From Acidobacteriaceae bacterium (GTDB taxonomy: Bacteria > Acidobacteriota > Terriglobia > Terriglobales > Acidobacteriaceae), in assembly GCA_003152695.1 (NCBI GenBank), contig PMAT01000046.1:21732-82161 (forward strand): a DNA stretch of 60,430 nt, read 5' to 3'. A model generated the notes under the pieces. That model was given only the letters and a program-made list of their open reading frames with translations, was not told the DNA's origin and did not search any database. Of the stretch, positions 52,624 through 60,430 are shown in pieces. Within the stretch, counting starts at the first letter, position 1; every line of letters starts with the position of its first letter. The position numbers and the translations under genes were made by a program.

Positions 52624-54028
52624 GATAGGCTGCCACCTGCACGTCCCATCCCAAAGCTTTCACCATGGCGTCGCGCAACTGTGCCGCTGCCGCCGGTTCG
52701 CCGTGGACGAGGTATGTCTCCTTCGGCGCACTCTTGAAGGTGTGCAGCCACTCCAGCAATTCCGGCGTGTCGGCGTGATCGCTGAACTGTTCCAGTGCCG
52801 CCACCTGGGCGCGAATCGGGACCTGCTGACCGAAGATCTTGACCTCCGAGGCGCCACCCTTGATGGTGAATCCCCGCGTGCCCGGCGCCTGAAACCCGAT
52901 GAACAGCACCAGGTTTTTCGGGTCAGGCAGCCGCTGCATCAAGTGATGTAACACGCGTCCTCCGGTGACCATGCCGCTCGACGACACGATGATCGCCGGG
53001 TAGCTCGACTCATTGATCTTCTTGGATTCATCCTGCGTGGCATCGAAGTAAAAGTTTGGCCACTCCAATGGAGAGCCGTATTTCTGGATCAGCGCCTTGG
53101 TCTCGGAACTGAACTCTTCCGTGTGCTTCAGGAAAATCTGCACCGCCTTGATCGCCATGGGACTGTCGGTGTGCACGGGCACGCGCGGCACCTGTCCGGT
53201 CTCCATCAACTCCTTGAGCAGGAACAAAAACTTCTGCGTCCGCTCGACGGCGAACGATGGGACGATCACGCTGCCGCCGCGCTGGAGCGCGCTGCGGATC
53301 AGTGCCGCCAGTTCGGGACGGGGATCGGTGTGTGGGTGCAGGCGGTTTCCATAGGTGCTTTCCATCACCAGCAGATCGCACTCCTCGCCCTCGGTCGGAC
53401 CGGAGTGTACAACTTTGCCGGGCGCGATCTGGCTGTCGCGCACCCGGCCGATATCGCCGGTAAACAGCAGTCTCGGCGACTTGCCGTTGGAGGTGAGTGT
53501 GACCTCAGCCATTGCCGAGCCGAGGATGTGGGCGGCCCGAACAAATCGGAACCCCAGCGTGCCCGTGAGTTGCTTGGCTTCGTCGAAGTTCACCGAACGG
53601 AAGAGCGTCATGCACTGCTGCGCCTCTTCCATGGTGTAGAGCGGCAACGCTGGCACGTGCTTGCTGGCCCGCGTCTTGTTGTAGTACGCCGCGTCTTCTT
53701 CCTGCAGGTGTCCGGAGTCGGGAAGCAGGATGCTGCACAGATCGATGGTGGCCGGGGTCGCGTAGATGGGCCCGTGAAAGCCTTGCTTCACCAGGCGCGG
53801 AATCCAGCCCGAATGATCGAGGTGAGCGTGCGTCAGGATCACGGCGTCAATCGCATTCGCCGGCACCGGCAGGTCTTGCCAGTTGCGCAGCCGCCATTCC
53901 TTTTGTCCCTGGAAGAGGCCGCAATCCACCAGTACCTGCAACGGTCGCGCGCCGTCGTTGTCCACATGGATCAAATGCTTCGAGCCGGTAACTACTCCGG
54001 CTGCGCCGAGAAACTGGATGTAGCTCAA
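52601..54028 (-). CDS. MBL-fold beta-CASP RNA metallohydrolase
   Basis: A 475-residue protein of the beta-CASP/CPSF73-like family (Zn-dependent RNase). Motif 2 HAHLDHSG (residues 67-74), the ESTYGNRLH segment (about 220-228) and SSSGMVTGGRVLHHL (about 353-367) with the RMMBL C-terminal motif (FSDHADTPELLEW, about 418-430) identify the RNA-processing branch. Its exact RNA target is unknown. It is transcribed ahead of the RibD-like gene on the minus strand and overlaps it. Confidence 0.9.
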   Translation of the reverse strand: MSYIQFLGAAGVVTGSKHLIHVDNDGARPLQVLVDCGLFQGQKEWRLRNWQDLPVPANAIDAVILTHAHLDHSGWIPRLVKQGFHGPIYATPATIDLCSILLPDSGHLQEEDAAYYNKTRASKHVPALPLYTMEEAQQCMTLFRSVNFDEAKQLTGTLGFRFVRAAHILGSAMAEVTLTSNGKSPRLLFTGDIGRVRDSQIAPGKVVHSGPTEGEECDLLVMESTYGNRLHPHTDPRPELAALIRSALQRGGSVIVPSFAVERTQKFLFLLKELMETGQVPRVPVHTDSPMAIKAVQIFLKHTEEFSSETKALIQKYGSPLEWPNFYFDATQDESKKINESSYPAIIVSSSGMVTGGRVLHHLMQRLPDPKNLVLFIGFQAPGTRGFTIKGGASEVKIFGQQVPIRAQVAALEQFSDHADTPELLEWLHTFKSAPKETYLVHGEPAAAAQLRDAMVKALGWDVQVAAYREKVQVG

Positions 54029-54116
54029 GCGGTCCTCATTCCTACGAATTAAAGAGCATTCTTGTCGCGGAGACGCGACTCAAAATGATAACAGCGTCTC
54101 CGGTAGAGCTTTTTCT

Positions 54117-55877
54117 TCATGGCTGCTTGCCTGGAATCTCATACACATTGTTGCCCAGGTTGGCTTCCGGAACGCTCCCGTCGTTGACCACGATCTTGCC
54201 GGGCGCCACTGGCACCTGGATGCGGCCCGTATCCTTTTGTCCTGCCTTCACCAATATGCGGACACTCTTCTCACCGGAAGGAGTCTGAATCAGCACCGGC
54301 ACCTCCGCTCCTGCGCCGCCGCGGTTCTCGATGGTCACGGTTACCAGGAAGCTCTTGTTGGTCTCGCTGAGCAAGGGGCGAGTGTACGCCGACGCCACGT
54401 GAAACTCCGGCAAACCGCGGTCGCGATATACCCAGTCATCGAAGAACCATTCCAGATCGCGTTTGGCGCTAGTTTGCACTAGATGCTGAAAGTAGCTCGG
54501 ATCTTTATCGGCGCCCCCGCGAAAGGAAGCAAGGGCGCGTTGCATGGCTTCATTGCCGGTCATGTCGCGCAGCATCCAGAACACGAAGCTACCCTTGCCC
54601 CGCAGGTAGAGCTCGTCATTGGTATTGAGCAGAGTGTTGTTGGCGGCGTTGCTGTCTGGCGAGGATTTGCTGGCTTTCGGATGCGCGGCTTCTTCCACTT
54701 GCACCAGCGGCCCGCAATATTGATCGAGAAACTCCAGGGCTGCATGTCGTCCGCTGCGGCGTTCGACCGCGAGGGTTTGCAGGAATCGCTCCAGCCCATC
54801 CTGAATCCAGGCGTGTGGAGAATGGAACCGCGCCGCCACCTGCGCTGGAAGCAGCAGAAGCTGCAAGGTCGCGGTCGGCGCCTCGCGCAGCGGCGTGAAC
54901 AGCACCGCGCCATTTTGCCAGGGATTGGCGTTGGGATCGGTTAGCTCGATGATTCGCGCCGGTTGAGCCGGCTCGTCCAGCCAGTCGTGCAGCAGGGGAT
55001 CGTTGGCTTCGGCGGCCAGCGCGTAATCGCGGGCCAGTGAAGTGTGATCGGCAACATGAAAAAGCGCGACGGTAGGCCTGGCCAGCTCGACGTAATCGGC
55101 GACCGCAAAAGCCGGGACGGTTTCTCCCAGCCCAGGCAAACTTGCCGTGGCCACCAGCCGGTAGGAAGTCTTGTCGTATTGCACCTCCGGCACCAGCTTG
55201 CCTTCGCCGGAGTTAGCCATGTCGGTCACAATTCGCACAGGCTGCTTGCCATCAACGGCTTCGATCGCGAACGCAGCGTCGAACTCGCTGCGGTCGTGGC
55301 GCTGCTTCCAGCGCGCGATGGCGTCGAAGACGGCGTTGCCATCGCTCAGGCTCGCCGCTTCGATGGCCACGGGATACCACGCGACATAACCGAGTCCGCG
55401 CACGGCGGTGAACGAATCGCTGATCTCGTCCCAATCATTGCGCGCCGCTACGTCGGCAGGAGCGCCCATGCGCGTAAGGCGCGTCGCATCCGGTGTGATG
55501 GTTCCGCCGTATTGCACATCAAGCGTGACCGTAGCTGCGGGAACAACTTCTTTGGGCAGCGTGACGATTGCCTCGGAAAGGCTCCCCGTGTGATCGATGT
55601 CGGAGGTGTAATTGTCGCCCAGCCACTGCACGGGTTTGTCATCCAGAGCGATGGCATTCCATGCCAGCGACGACGATACCTGCAAAGTAGCCAGCTTCTG
55701 CGGCTTGTTGGAATCATTGCGCAGCGTGAGCTTGCCGGTGACCACGATCACATGCGCGGTGCGGTCCACTTGCACTTCAAGCTGATATCGCGAGATGGTG
55801 AAAGCCTCGCGGTCAATTGCAAGCGCAGGCAGCGCCGTTGCCAGCGCCAGTAACAACAATAGTGGCAACCGCTTCAT
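54117..55877 (-). CDS. Secreted M1-aminopeptidase-like protein without zinc site
   Basis: A 586-residue exported protein (signal peptide MKRLPLLLLLALATALPALA) with the M1 layout: an N-terminal beta domain (YQLEVQVDRTAHVIVVTGKLTL), a thermolysin-like middle part and a C-terminal beta domain. Where M1 enzymes have HExxH (HELAHQWF), it reads PAQVAARF (about 344-351), so all three residues are gone; WIQDGLERF takes the place of the WLNEGFA region with its third ligand. It is likely a non-catalytic homologue with a binding role. It begins at the ATGA overlap with rlmB. Confidence 0.75.
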   Translation of the reverse strand: MKRLPLLLLLALATALPALAIDREAFTISRYQLEVQVDRTAHVIVVTGKLTLRNDSNKPQKLATLQVSSSLAWNAIALDDKPVQWLGDNYTSDIDHTGSLSEAIVTLPKEVVPAATVTLDVQYGGTITPDATRLTRMGAPADVAARNDWDEISDSFTAVRGLGYVAWYPVAIEAASLSDGNAVFDAIARWKQRHDRSEFDAAFAIEAVDGKQPVRIVTDMANSGEGKLVPEVQYDKTSYRLVATASLPGLGETVPAFAVADYVELARPTVALFHVADHTSLARDYALAAEANDPLLHDWLDEPAQPARIIELTDPNANPWQNGAVLFTPLREAPTATLQLLLLPAQVAARFHSPHAWIQDGLERFLQTLAVERRSGRHAALEFLDQYCGPLVQVEEAAHPKASKSSPDSNAANNTLLNTNDELYLRGKGSFVFWMLRDMTGNEAMQRALASFRGGADKDPSYFQHLVQTSAKRDLEWFFDDWVYRDRGLPEFHVASAYTRPLLSETNKSFLVTVTIENRGGAGAEVPVLIQTPSGEKSVRILVKAGQKDTGRIQVPVAPGKIVVNDGSVPEANLGNNVYEIPGKQP

Positions 55878-56635
55878 TTGGAGGATTGGGCCTTCCCGGA
55901 GTTTTGCGCAGAGCGGCGCTGCCTGACTAGCTCATACATCACCACCCCGCCCGCCACCGACACATTCAGCGATGGCACATGGCCGAGCATGGGAATGGAA
56001 ACCAGGAAGTCGCAGCGCCGGCGGACCAAATCGTGCAACCCTTTGCCTTCGGCGCCCAGCACGATGGCGCAGTGCATGTTGTAATCCACTTCGTCATAGC
56101 TTTGGGTGCCGCGTTCGTCGAGGCCAACCATCCACACATTGCGCTCTTTCAACTCATCCAGGGTGCGCGAGATGTTGGTCACCCGCGCAATCGGCAGATG
56201 CTCGGACGCTCCGGCCGAAGCCTTGACCGCAGTGCCCGTCAATCCGGCGGCGCGGCGCTCCGGGATAATGACGCCATCCGCGCCGGCCGCATCGGCAGTG
56301 CGGATCAGCGCGCCCAGATTGTGAGGGTCCTCCACGCTGTCGAGCACGACCAGAAAACTATGCTCACCGTGGCGCTGGTCCAGCAGCGTGTCCACGTCCG
56401 CGTATTGCTTGCTGCTGGTGACAGCAATGACGCCCTGATGGGTGTTGGTGTTGGCAGTGCGATCGAGTTGTTCGCGCGGCAGGAAACGCACCTGCACACC
56501 GCTGGCGCGGCAGTCGTCGATAAGGCGCTGCACCCGCTGATCATGCCGCTCGCGTGCAATGCCGACGTATTCAAAGCTGCGCGCGCCCGACTTCAGCGCC
56601 TCGCTGACCGAATGGATGCCGTAGATGACGACCAT
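55874..56635 (-). CDS. rlmB: SpoU-family 23S rRNA methyltransferase RlmB
   Basis: A 253-residue SPOUT-fold 2'-O-methyltransferase, likely methylating G2251 of 23S rRNA. It starts MVVIYGIHSVSEALKSGARS (ATG 56635; an ATG at 56656 is in frame but adds a non-homologous MSYTDSN). The trefoil-knot motifs are NLGALIRTADAAGADGVIIP, IVLGAEGKGLHDLV and IPMLGHVPSLNVSVAGGVV. Its stop overlaps the start of the M1-like gene (ATGA), so both form an operon. Confidence 0.92.
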   Translation of the reverse strand: MVVIYGIHSVSEALKSGARSFEYVGIARERHDQRVQRLIDDCRASGVQVRFLPREQLDRTANTNTHQGVIAVTSSKQYADVDTLLDQRHGEHSFLVVLDSVEDPHNLGALIRTADAAGADGVIIPERRAAGLTGTAVKASAGASEHLPIARVTNISRTLDELKERNVWMVGLDERGTQSYDEVDYNMHCAIVLGAEGKGLHDLVRRRCDFLVSIPMLGHVPSLNVSVAGGVVMYELVRQRRSAQNSGKAQSSK

Positions 56636-56728
56636 ATTTGAATCAGTGTACGACAAGGGAGCTGTCAGCTGTCAGCCAAGATGCGCATCGCTCCGCATCC
56701 CACCGGCAACTTCAGATATCAAATCGCC

Positions 56729-57196
56729 ATGAGTCTCTTGGAACATTTCCGCCGTCAGTTTGAATACGAATTCTGGGCGAATGCTGAAGTGTTGCGCGTG
56801 CTCGCTGGCTTATCTGATCCACCGGCTTCGACCAGGTTGTTGGCGCACATTATTGCAGCGCAGCATCTCTGGCTCAACCGGTTGCAGAACAAGCCGCCGC
56901 GCCTTGCCGTGTAGCCAGACTTCACGCTCGCGGAGTGCGCCGCCGAGTTGCGCGAAGGGGAGACGGCGTGGCGATCCTATCTGGGCGGGCTGAGCGACGG
57001 CGATCTATCCAGCTACTGCAACTACGCCAACTCCAAAGGCGAGGCCTGGAAGAACAGCATGACCGACATCCTCACTCACGTCGGCCTGCATTCCTCCTAT
57101 CATCGCGGACAGATTGCGCTGGAGATCCGCCGCAGCGGAAGCGATCCGGCTTACACCGATTACATCCACGCGATGCGGCAAGGGTTCCTCGAGTAG
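56729..57196 (+). pseudogene. DinB-family protein interrupted by an amber codon
   Basis: A 155-codon DinB/YfiT-type metal-binding four-helix protein with one in-frame TAG at 56912-56914 (codon 62). Upstream: FRRQFEYEFWANAEVLRVL and AHIIAAQHLWLNRLQ with the first metal His. Downstream in the same frame: TAWRSYLGGLSDGDLSSYC and ILTHVGLHSSYHRGQIA with the other metal His residues. The stop replaces a residue where relatives have Trp (V-W-P-D-F), so a single G-to-A change (TGG to TAG) explains it. Both halves are otherwise intact, so the mutation is recent or a base error. ATG 56729. Confidence 0.75.
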
Positions 57197-57267
57197 CCGC
57201 GCAGGTTGGTTCCGGCGCTCCATCTCGGTATAGTTAAGGTTGAGCAGTTCTGGATTCAGGAGACTGG

Positions 57268-58038
57268 ATGTCACTATCCGCTGTCATTGTGGATGACGAG
57301 CAGCTTGCGCGTGACGAGCTTGCCTATCTGTTGCGCGATCTCGATGTGGACGTCGTGGCGCAAGGCAAGAATGGCATGGAAGCCGTGAACCTGATCAAGG
57401 AGTTCTCGCCGGAACTCGTGTTCCTCGACGTGCAAATGCCTGGGCTTGACGGCTTCGGCGCCATCAAGAAGCTGCTCGACAAGAAAGTGCCGCTGCCGCA
57501 GATCGTATTTGCCACCGCCTACGACCAGTATGCGGTGAAGGCCTTCGAAGTCAACGCCGTTGACTACCTGCTCAAGCCGTTCGACAAGAAGCGGGTCGCG
57601 AAGGCTGTCGAGAAGGCGCGGCAAAAGCTGGAATTGGCCGGCTCGCCCGGCGACCAAATCGGCACCATCGTCAAGATGCTGGAGCAGCAGGCGCGTCCGC
57701 CCGCCGCGAAGGTCCTGCTCAAGTCGGCCGGCCGGCTCTTTCTGGTGGACCAGAAGGACATTTGCTACGCCTCGATTGAAGACGGGATCATCACCGTTGT
57801 GGCGACCGGCATGGAAGGCCAATCGAACTGCCGCACTCTGGAAGAACTGCTCGACTCACTCGATCCCAACATGTTCTGGCGAGCGCATCGCTCGTATCTG
57901 GTAAACATCAATCGCATCAAGGAAGTCGTGCCCTGGTTCAAGAGCTCGTACCAGATCCGCATGGAAGACAAAAAGCAGACCGAGGTCCCGGTCAGCCGCG
58001 CCCAGACCAAACGGCTGCGGGAACTGTTTGGGTTGTAG
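57268..58038 (+). CDS. LytTR-family response regulator
   Basis: A 256-residue transcription factor. The receiver domain (about 1-120) has the acidic pocket (VDDE, residues 8-11) and phospho-acceptor Asp54 in FLDVQMPGLDG, with K-P-F at the end of the domain. A LytTR DNA-binding domain covers about 145-256 (KVLLKSAGRLFLVDQKDICYAS through FWRAHRSYLVNINRIKEVV). No sensor kinase is linked; a cognate LytS-type kinase may be elsewhere. It may control envelope or exopolymer genes, but that is only a family-level guess. Confidence 0.9.
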   Translation: MSLSAVIVDDEQLARDELAYLLRDLDVDVVAQGKNGMEAVNLIKEFSPELVFLDVQMPGLDGFGAIKKLLDKKVPLPQIVFATAYDQYAVKAFEVNAVDYLLKPFDKKRVAKAVEKARQKLELAGSPGDQIGTIVKMLEQQARPPAAKVLLKSAGRLFLVDQKDICYASIEDGIITVVATGMEGQSNCRTLEELLDSLDPNMFWRAHRSYLVNINRIKEVVPWFKSSYQIRMEDKKQTEVPVSRAQTKRLRELFGL

Positions 58039-58040
58039 GA

Positions 58041-58061
58041 AGCACTCAGCACTCAGCACTC
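58041..58061. repeat. Period-7 tandem array (AGCACTC x3)
   Basis: Three identical heptamers AGCACTC, plus a partial fourth (AGCC), fill the whole 27-bp gap between the LytTR stop and the DUF5946 ATG at 58066. Confidence 0.78.
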
Positions 58062-58065
58062 AGCC

Positions 58066-58578
58066 ATGACCACCATCTCGGAACCACGCATCCCCTGCAT
58101 CGGTTGCGGAGCGCTGGTTCCCGACCAGGCCGGCCCGACCCATCGTTACCTGGAGTCGTCGTCGGGCTGCTGGGCCATCTACGGCGAGGTCCTGGCACGC
58201 GAGTATTCTGACGTTGCCTTTGCGACGGTCCACCGCTTGACGGTTGATGCCTATGCCGTGCAGCATCCCGGAACGCCGTCGCCGCAAAGCATACAATCCG
58301 TCGGCGTTCACCTGCTTCGGCTTTGCCTAATTCTGGAACGCGGCTTCACGGATGCAGCGGCAGCGAAGGCAATGCCAGCGCTGTCCCGGCAAAAACGTTC
58401 GTTCCATTGGCTGACTCCGCCGAAATCGCTAGGCGACAAGACCCTTTTGCATGTATGGAACGCTCGCGGCGCAACCGAGCACACGCAAGCGGTTTGGGAA
58501 TGGGCGCGTTCAGCGTGGCAGGCATGGGACACGCATCATGAGCAGGTGAGACGGTGGTTGCCCGAGGGGCTGAGCTAA
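58066..58578 (+). CDS. DUF5946 family protein
   Basis: A 170-residue protein of the DUF5946 family. The N-terminal IPCIGCGALVPDQAGPTHRY (Cys11, Cys14) looks like half of a zinc ribbon and is the family hallmark; ESSSGCWAIYGEVLAREYSD follows. No catalytic role is known. It follows the LytTR gene on the same strand after a short heptamer spacer. Its TAA stop (58576-58578) is part of the next heptamer array. Confidence 0.85.
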   Translation: MTTISEPRIPCIGCGALVPDQAGPTHRYLESSSGCWAIYGEVLAREYSDVAFATVHRLTVDAYAVQHPGTPSPQSIQSVGVHLLRLCLILERGFTDAAAAKAMPALSRQKRSFHWLTPPKSLGDKTLLHVWNARGATEHTQAVWEWARSAWQAWDTHHEQVRRWLPEGLS

Positions 58579-58608
58579 TTGCTAATTGCTAATTGCTAGT
58601 TGCTATTT
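58574..58608. repeat. Period-7 tandem array (GCTAATT-like x5) serving two stop codons
   Basis: Five heptamers: GCTAATT, GCTAATT, GCTAATT, GCTAGTT, GCTATTT. The plus-strand DUF5946 stop TAA (58576-58578) lies in the first unit; the minus-strand SDR stop TAG (58603-58605) lies in the last. The two convergent genes thus end in the same array. Confidence 0.85.
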
Positions 58609-59406
58609 CGACTCCTGAATTTTCCGCACCACCTTGGTCACCATCTCGCGCGGCGACAAGCGCAGCATTTGCACGCCAAAGCGGTTCTTCCATCCCGGAA
58701 TGACCACGCGTTTGCCCTGCTTCATGCCTTCGTAGGCCACGCGCGCCACCTCGCGCACGTCCACCAGCAGAGGACTGGTTGCCAACTTGGTATCGCCGAG
58801 ATGGGCGCGCTTCTGAAAGTTTGTCTTTACCGGTCCGGGACAGAGGCAGGTCACGGTGACGCCGGTGCCGCGCAACTCTTCCGCCAGCGCTTCGGTGAAA
58901 TGCAGTACAAAGGCCTTGCTGGCGTAATAGACGGCCATGAACGGCCCAGGCTGAAAGGCGGCGGTACTGGCTACGTTGAGCAGTTTGCCTTCGCGCGCGC
59001 GAATCTGCGGCAGAAATAACTTGGTGAGGTGAGTCAGCGCCACCATGTTGACTTGCATCATCTCGGCTTCGTTGTTCCAGTCGGTGGTAAGAAACGCGCC
59101 GCCGCCGCCGAAGCCGGCATTATTCACCAGCACGTCGAGGACGATGCCGGCTTCCTGCAATTCCTGGTAGAGTTCGCTCGGCGCTGCCGGATGTGCCAGG
59201 TCCTTGGGCGAGATACGCACGGTCACGTTGTAGCGCGACTGCAGATCGTCGCCCAGTTCACGCAGGGCGCCGCGACTGCGCGCCACCAGCACCAAACGAT
59301 AGCCATCGCGAGCGAACAGGTGCGCCAGTTCCAGTCCAATGCCGCTGGAGGCGCCGGTGATCAGGGCCGTCTTGGGAGCGAAAAAAGGATTGCTTGCACT
59401 CACCAC
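58603..59406 (-). CDS. Short-chain dehydrogenase/reductase
   Basis: A 267-residue classical SDR. The cofactor motif ALITGASSGIGLELAHLFA (residues 14-32), NNAGFGG (about 93-99), catalytic Ser in LLNVASTAAFQ (about 143), and YYASK (about 158-162, Tyr and Lys) are all present, followed by CLCPGPVKTNF. The substrate is unknown; the DltE-like N-terminus is typical of broad-specificity SDRs. The stop codon is supplied by a heptamer array. Confidence 0.9.
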   Translation of the reverse strand: MVSASNPFFAPKTALITGASSGIGLELAHLFARDGYRLVLVARSRGALRELGDDLQSRYNVTVRISPKDLAHPAAPSELYQELQEAGIVLDVLVNNAGFGGGGAFLTTDWNNEAEMMQVNMVALTHLTKLFLPQIRAREGKLLNVASTAAFQPGPFMAVYYASKAFVLHFTEALAEELRGTGVTVTCLCPGPVKTNFQKRAHLGDTKLATSPLLVDVREVARVAYEGMKQGKRVVIPGWKNRFGVQMLRLSPREMVTKVVRKIQESK

Positions 59407-59445
59407 TCTGTTATAGCGGATTTCGCGTATCGCAGCAGTGACAAG

Positions 59446-59883
59446 TCATTTCGCAGCGGCCTTGGCGTTATCCTGCGACTCCAGGAAAGTCACGATCTGC
59501 CAGCGCTCCTGTTGCGGCAGGTTTGCCCACGAGGGCATGCCCGATTCCAGCTTTCCTTTGGTGATGAACCAGAACAACTCTCCCGGCTTCGCGTGTTGGA
59601 CGGGAGCGCGGTCAAGTGCAGGCGCCGGTCCTATTCCCTGGAGATTGCTACCGTGGCACTGCGCGCAATTCAGCGCATACAGCTTCTTGCCGGCTGCCGC
59701 GGAGGAGGCGCTCTTGTAGGGATTCTTCATCTCCGCGGCCGAGGCAGGCGCATTGCGGAAGCTGGAATTCTGGGCGGCAGCGCAGGGCGCCAGCCAAAGC
59801 GCCGCGCCGACGCTCACAAGTGCGACCGAGGTGAAAAAAATGTGTGCTCGTGAGATCACGGAATCGACTCCAATTTCATGCAT
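59446..59883 (-). CDS. Secreted mono-haem cytochrome c
   Basis: A 145-residue c-type cytochrome. A signal anchor (about 12-37) precedes the haem motif CAQCH (Cys73, Cys76, His77) in LNCAQCHGSNLQG; Met116 in GMPSW is the likely sixth ligand, followed by QERWQIVTFL, typical of cytochrome c6/cbb3-type class I domains. ATG 59883 gives a usable signal; upstream in-frame starts would add Arg-rich, non-homologous sequence. It probably shuttles electrons in the periplasm; no oxidase partner is linked. Confidence 0.88.
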   Translation of the reverse strand: MHEIGVDSVISRAHIFFTSVALVSVGAALWLAPCAAAQNSSFRNAPASAAEMKNPYKSASSAAAGKKLYALNCAQCHGSNLQGIGPAPALDRAPVQHAKPGELFWFITKGKLESGMPSWANLPQQERWQIVTFLESQDNAKAAAK

Positions 59884-60007
59884 TTCACAGATGTCGAAGT
59901 CGCAGCAGCGATGCCGCTGGCCTGCCACAGATCCACAACAAAGGCGCGCAGAGGTTTTCCGCGCGCCATAGTTTCGCAAATGTTTGACTGTCCTCGCCCA
60001 CGCTGCT

Positions 60008-60430
60008 CTACCGCGCTGCCACCGCTTCCGGCACCTCGTAGATGCTGTACCAGGGAGTCGCGGCCTTGAGCGCATTGTTCACGTTGCCGATGTTCTTTAC
60101 GCCTTCGTCTTCCAGCCAGGCGCGAAAAGCGGCTCCGCCCTTCTCGGCGAAGATGGGGATGCCGTCTTTCCAGGTGGCGCGTCCGCAGAGCACGCCGTTA
60201 AATTTCACGCCCGATTCGGCGGCGAACTCCAGGTCTTCGATGAACTCGGAATTGCTCACGCCGGCCGACAGATAGATGAACGGCTTGCCGGTTGCGCCAG
60301 CAGCGGCGCGATAATGGTCGAGCGCTTCCTTCTTGGTGTAAGCCTTGGTGCCCTTGAACGATCTTGCGCCCTCAACGAACTGGAGGTTTACCGGGACCTC
60401 GACCTTCAACACATCCACGCCGTAGCGGTC
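60008..60430 (-). CDS. Tagatose-1,6-bisphosphate aldolase-like protein, 5'-truncated
   Basis: The visible 140 codons run to the window end, where the frame reads DRYGVDVLKVEVPVN, so the N-terminus lies beyond 60430. This matches the LacD-type class I aldolase family, which cleaves tagatose-1,6- or fructose-1,6-bisphosphate. KVEVPVN, GKPFIYLSAGVSN (about 60-70 codons from the edge) and FNGVLCGRATWKDGIP are the conserved TIM-barrel segments. The Schiff-base Lys is probably the one in LKVEVP. The stop is at 60008-60010. Substrate not assignable from the fragment. Confidence 0.82.
   Translation of the reverse strand, partial: DRYGVDVLKVEVPVNLQFVEGARSFKGTKAYTKKEALDHYRAAAGATGKPFIYLSAGVSNSEFIEDLEFAAESGVKFNGVLCGRATWKDGIPIFAEKGGAAFRAWLEDEGVKNIGNVNNALKAATPWYSIYEVPEAVAAR

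Noticed and set aside
56912-56914. Pyrrolysine or programmed read-through at the DinB amber codon
   Set aside because: The position is Trp in relatives, a single TGG-to-TAG change explains it, and no structure or pyl gene is seen. A pseudogene or base error is simpler.

Overview
The window reads as a chromosomal contig from a GC-rich Gram-negative bacterium. The best guess is Acidobacteriota (Terriglobia/Koribacter-like). The grounds are the tol-pal layout, GloVer-repeat and carboxypeptidase-regulatory/TPR secreted proteins, WS/DGAT and DUF5946 proteins, and several families of palindromic intergenic repeats. The phylum is inferred from gene content only. No rRNA, tRNA, CRISPR array or prophage was recognised.

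Layout. 0-4.3 kb: the 3' end of malate dehydrogenase, a DUF4268 protein, and an island of toxin-antitoxin genes (two VapBC pairs, a lone HigA-like antitoxin, a MazF pair). 4.3-7.5 kb: YidH-like, PIN-TRAM and Yip1 membrane proteins. 7.8-13.4 kb: the Tol-Pal envelope cluster (tolQ, tolR, TonB/TolA-like, tolB, pal, cpoB). 13.4-17.6 kb: an MFS exporter, an AT-richer orphan membrane protein beside a transposase remnant, and a GT39-like glycosyltransferase. 17.7-21.9 kb: a polyphosphate cluster (ppx facing sixA-ppk). 22.4-31 kb: a small secreted protein, a GMC oxidoreductase, AdhE coupled to a STAS protein, a WS/DGAT acyltransferase and a Met-rich secreted protein. 31.2-36.9 kb: a compact minus-strand operon in which a cyclic-2,3-DPG-synthetase-like protein is followed by ornithine carbamoyltransferase, carbamate kinase, an aspartate-carbamoyltransferase homologue with altered active-site residues, and ornithine aminotransferase. 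37-43.5 kb: a GloVer protein, an RHH-PIN module, a TPR protein, preQ0 synthesis (queD-queE-queC) and an orphan MazE. 43.5-50.9 kb: two MacB/FtsX-type permeases, ligA and an M28 peptidase. 50.9-60.4 kb: a peroxiredoxin-like gene with in-frame UGA, a RibD-like reductase, a beta-CASP metallohydrolase, an M1-like protein without its zinc site, rlmB, a DinB gene broken by an amber codon, a LytTR regulator, DUF5946, an SDR, a cytochrome c and a partial LacD-type aldolase.

Most notable points. (1) The gene at 50985-51590 is a strong selenoprotein candidate: UGA stands exactly where the peroxidatic Cys of a W-C-P-F-C motif should be, and a hairpin fitting the bacterial SECIS model lies just downstream. 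(2) The five-gene carbamoyl-phosphate operon pairs an uncharacterised bacterial cDPGS-like protein with an ATCase homologue lacking the catalytic 80s-loop lysine. (3) Period-7 tandem arrays sit at several gene ends and supply the actual stop codons of five genes. (4) Three copies of a 165-189 bp element with terminal inverted repeats and a chain of short palindromes interrupt intergenic spaces, including inside the tol cluster.
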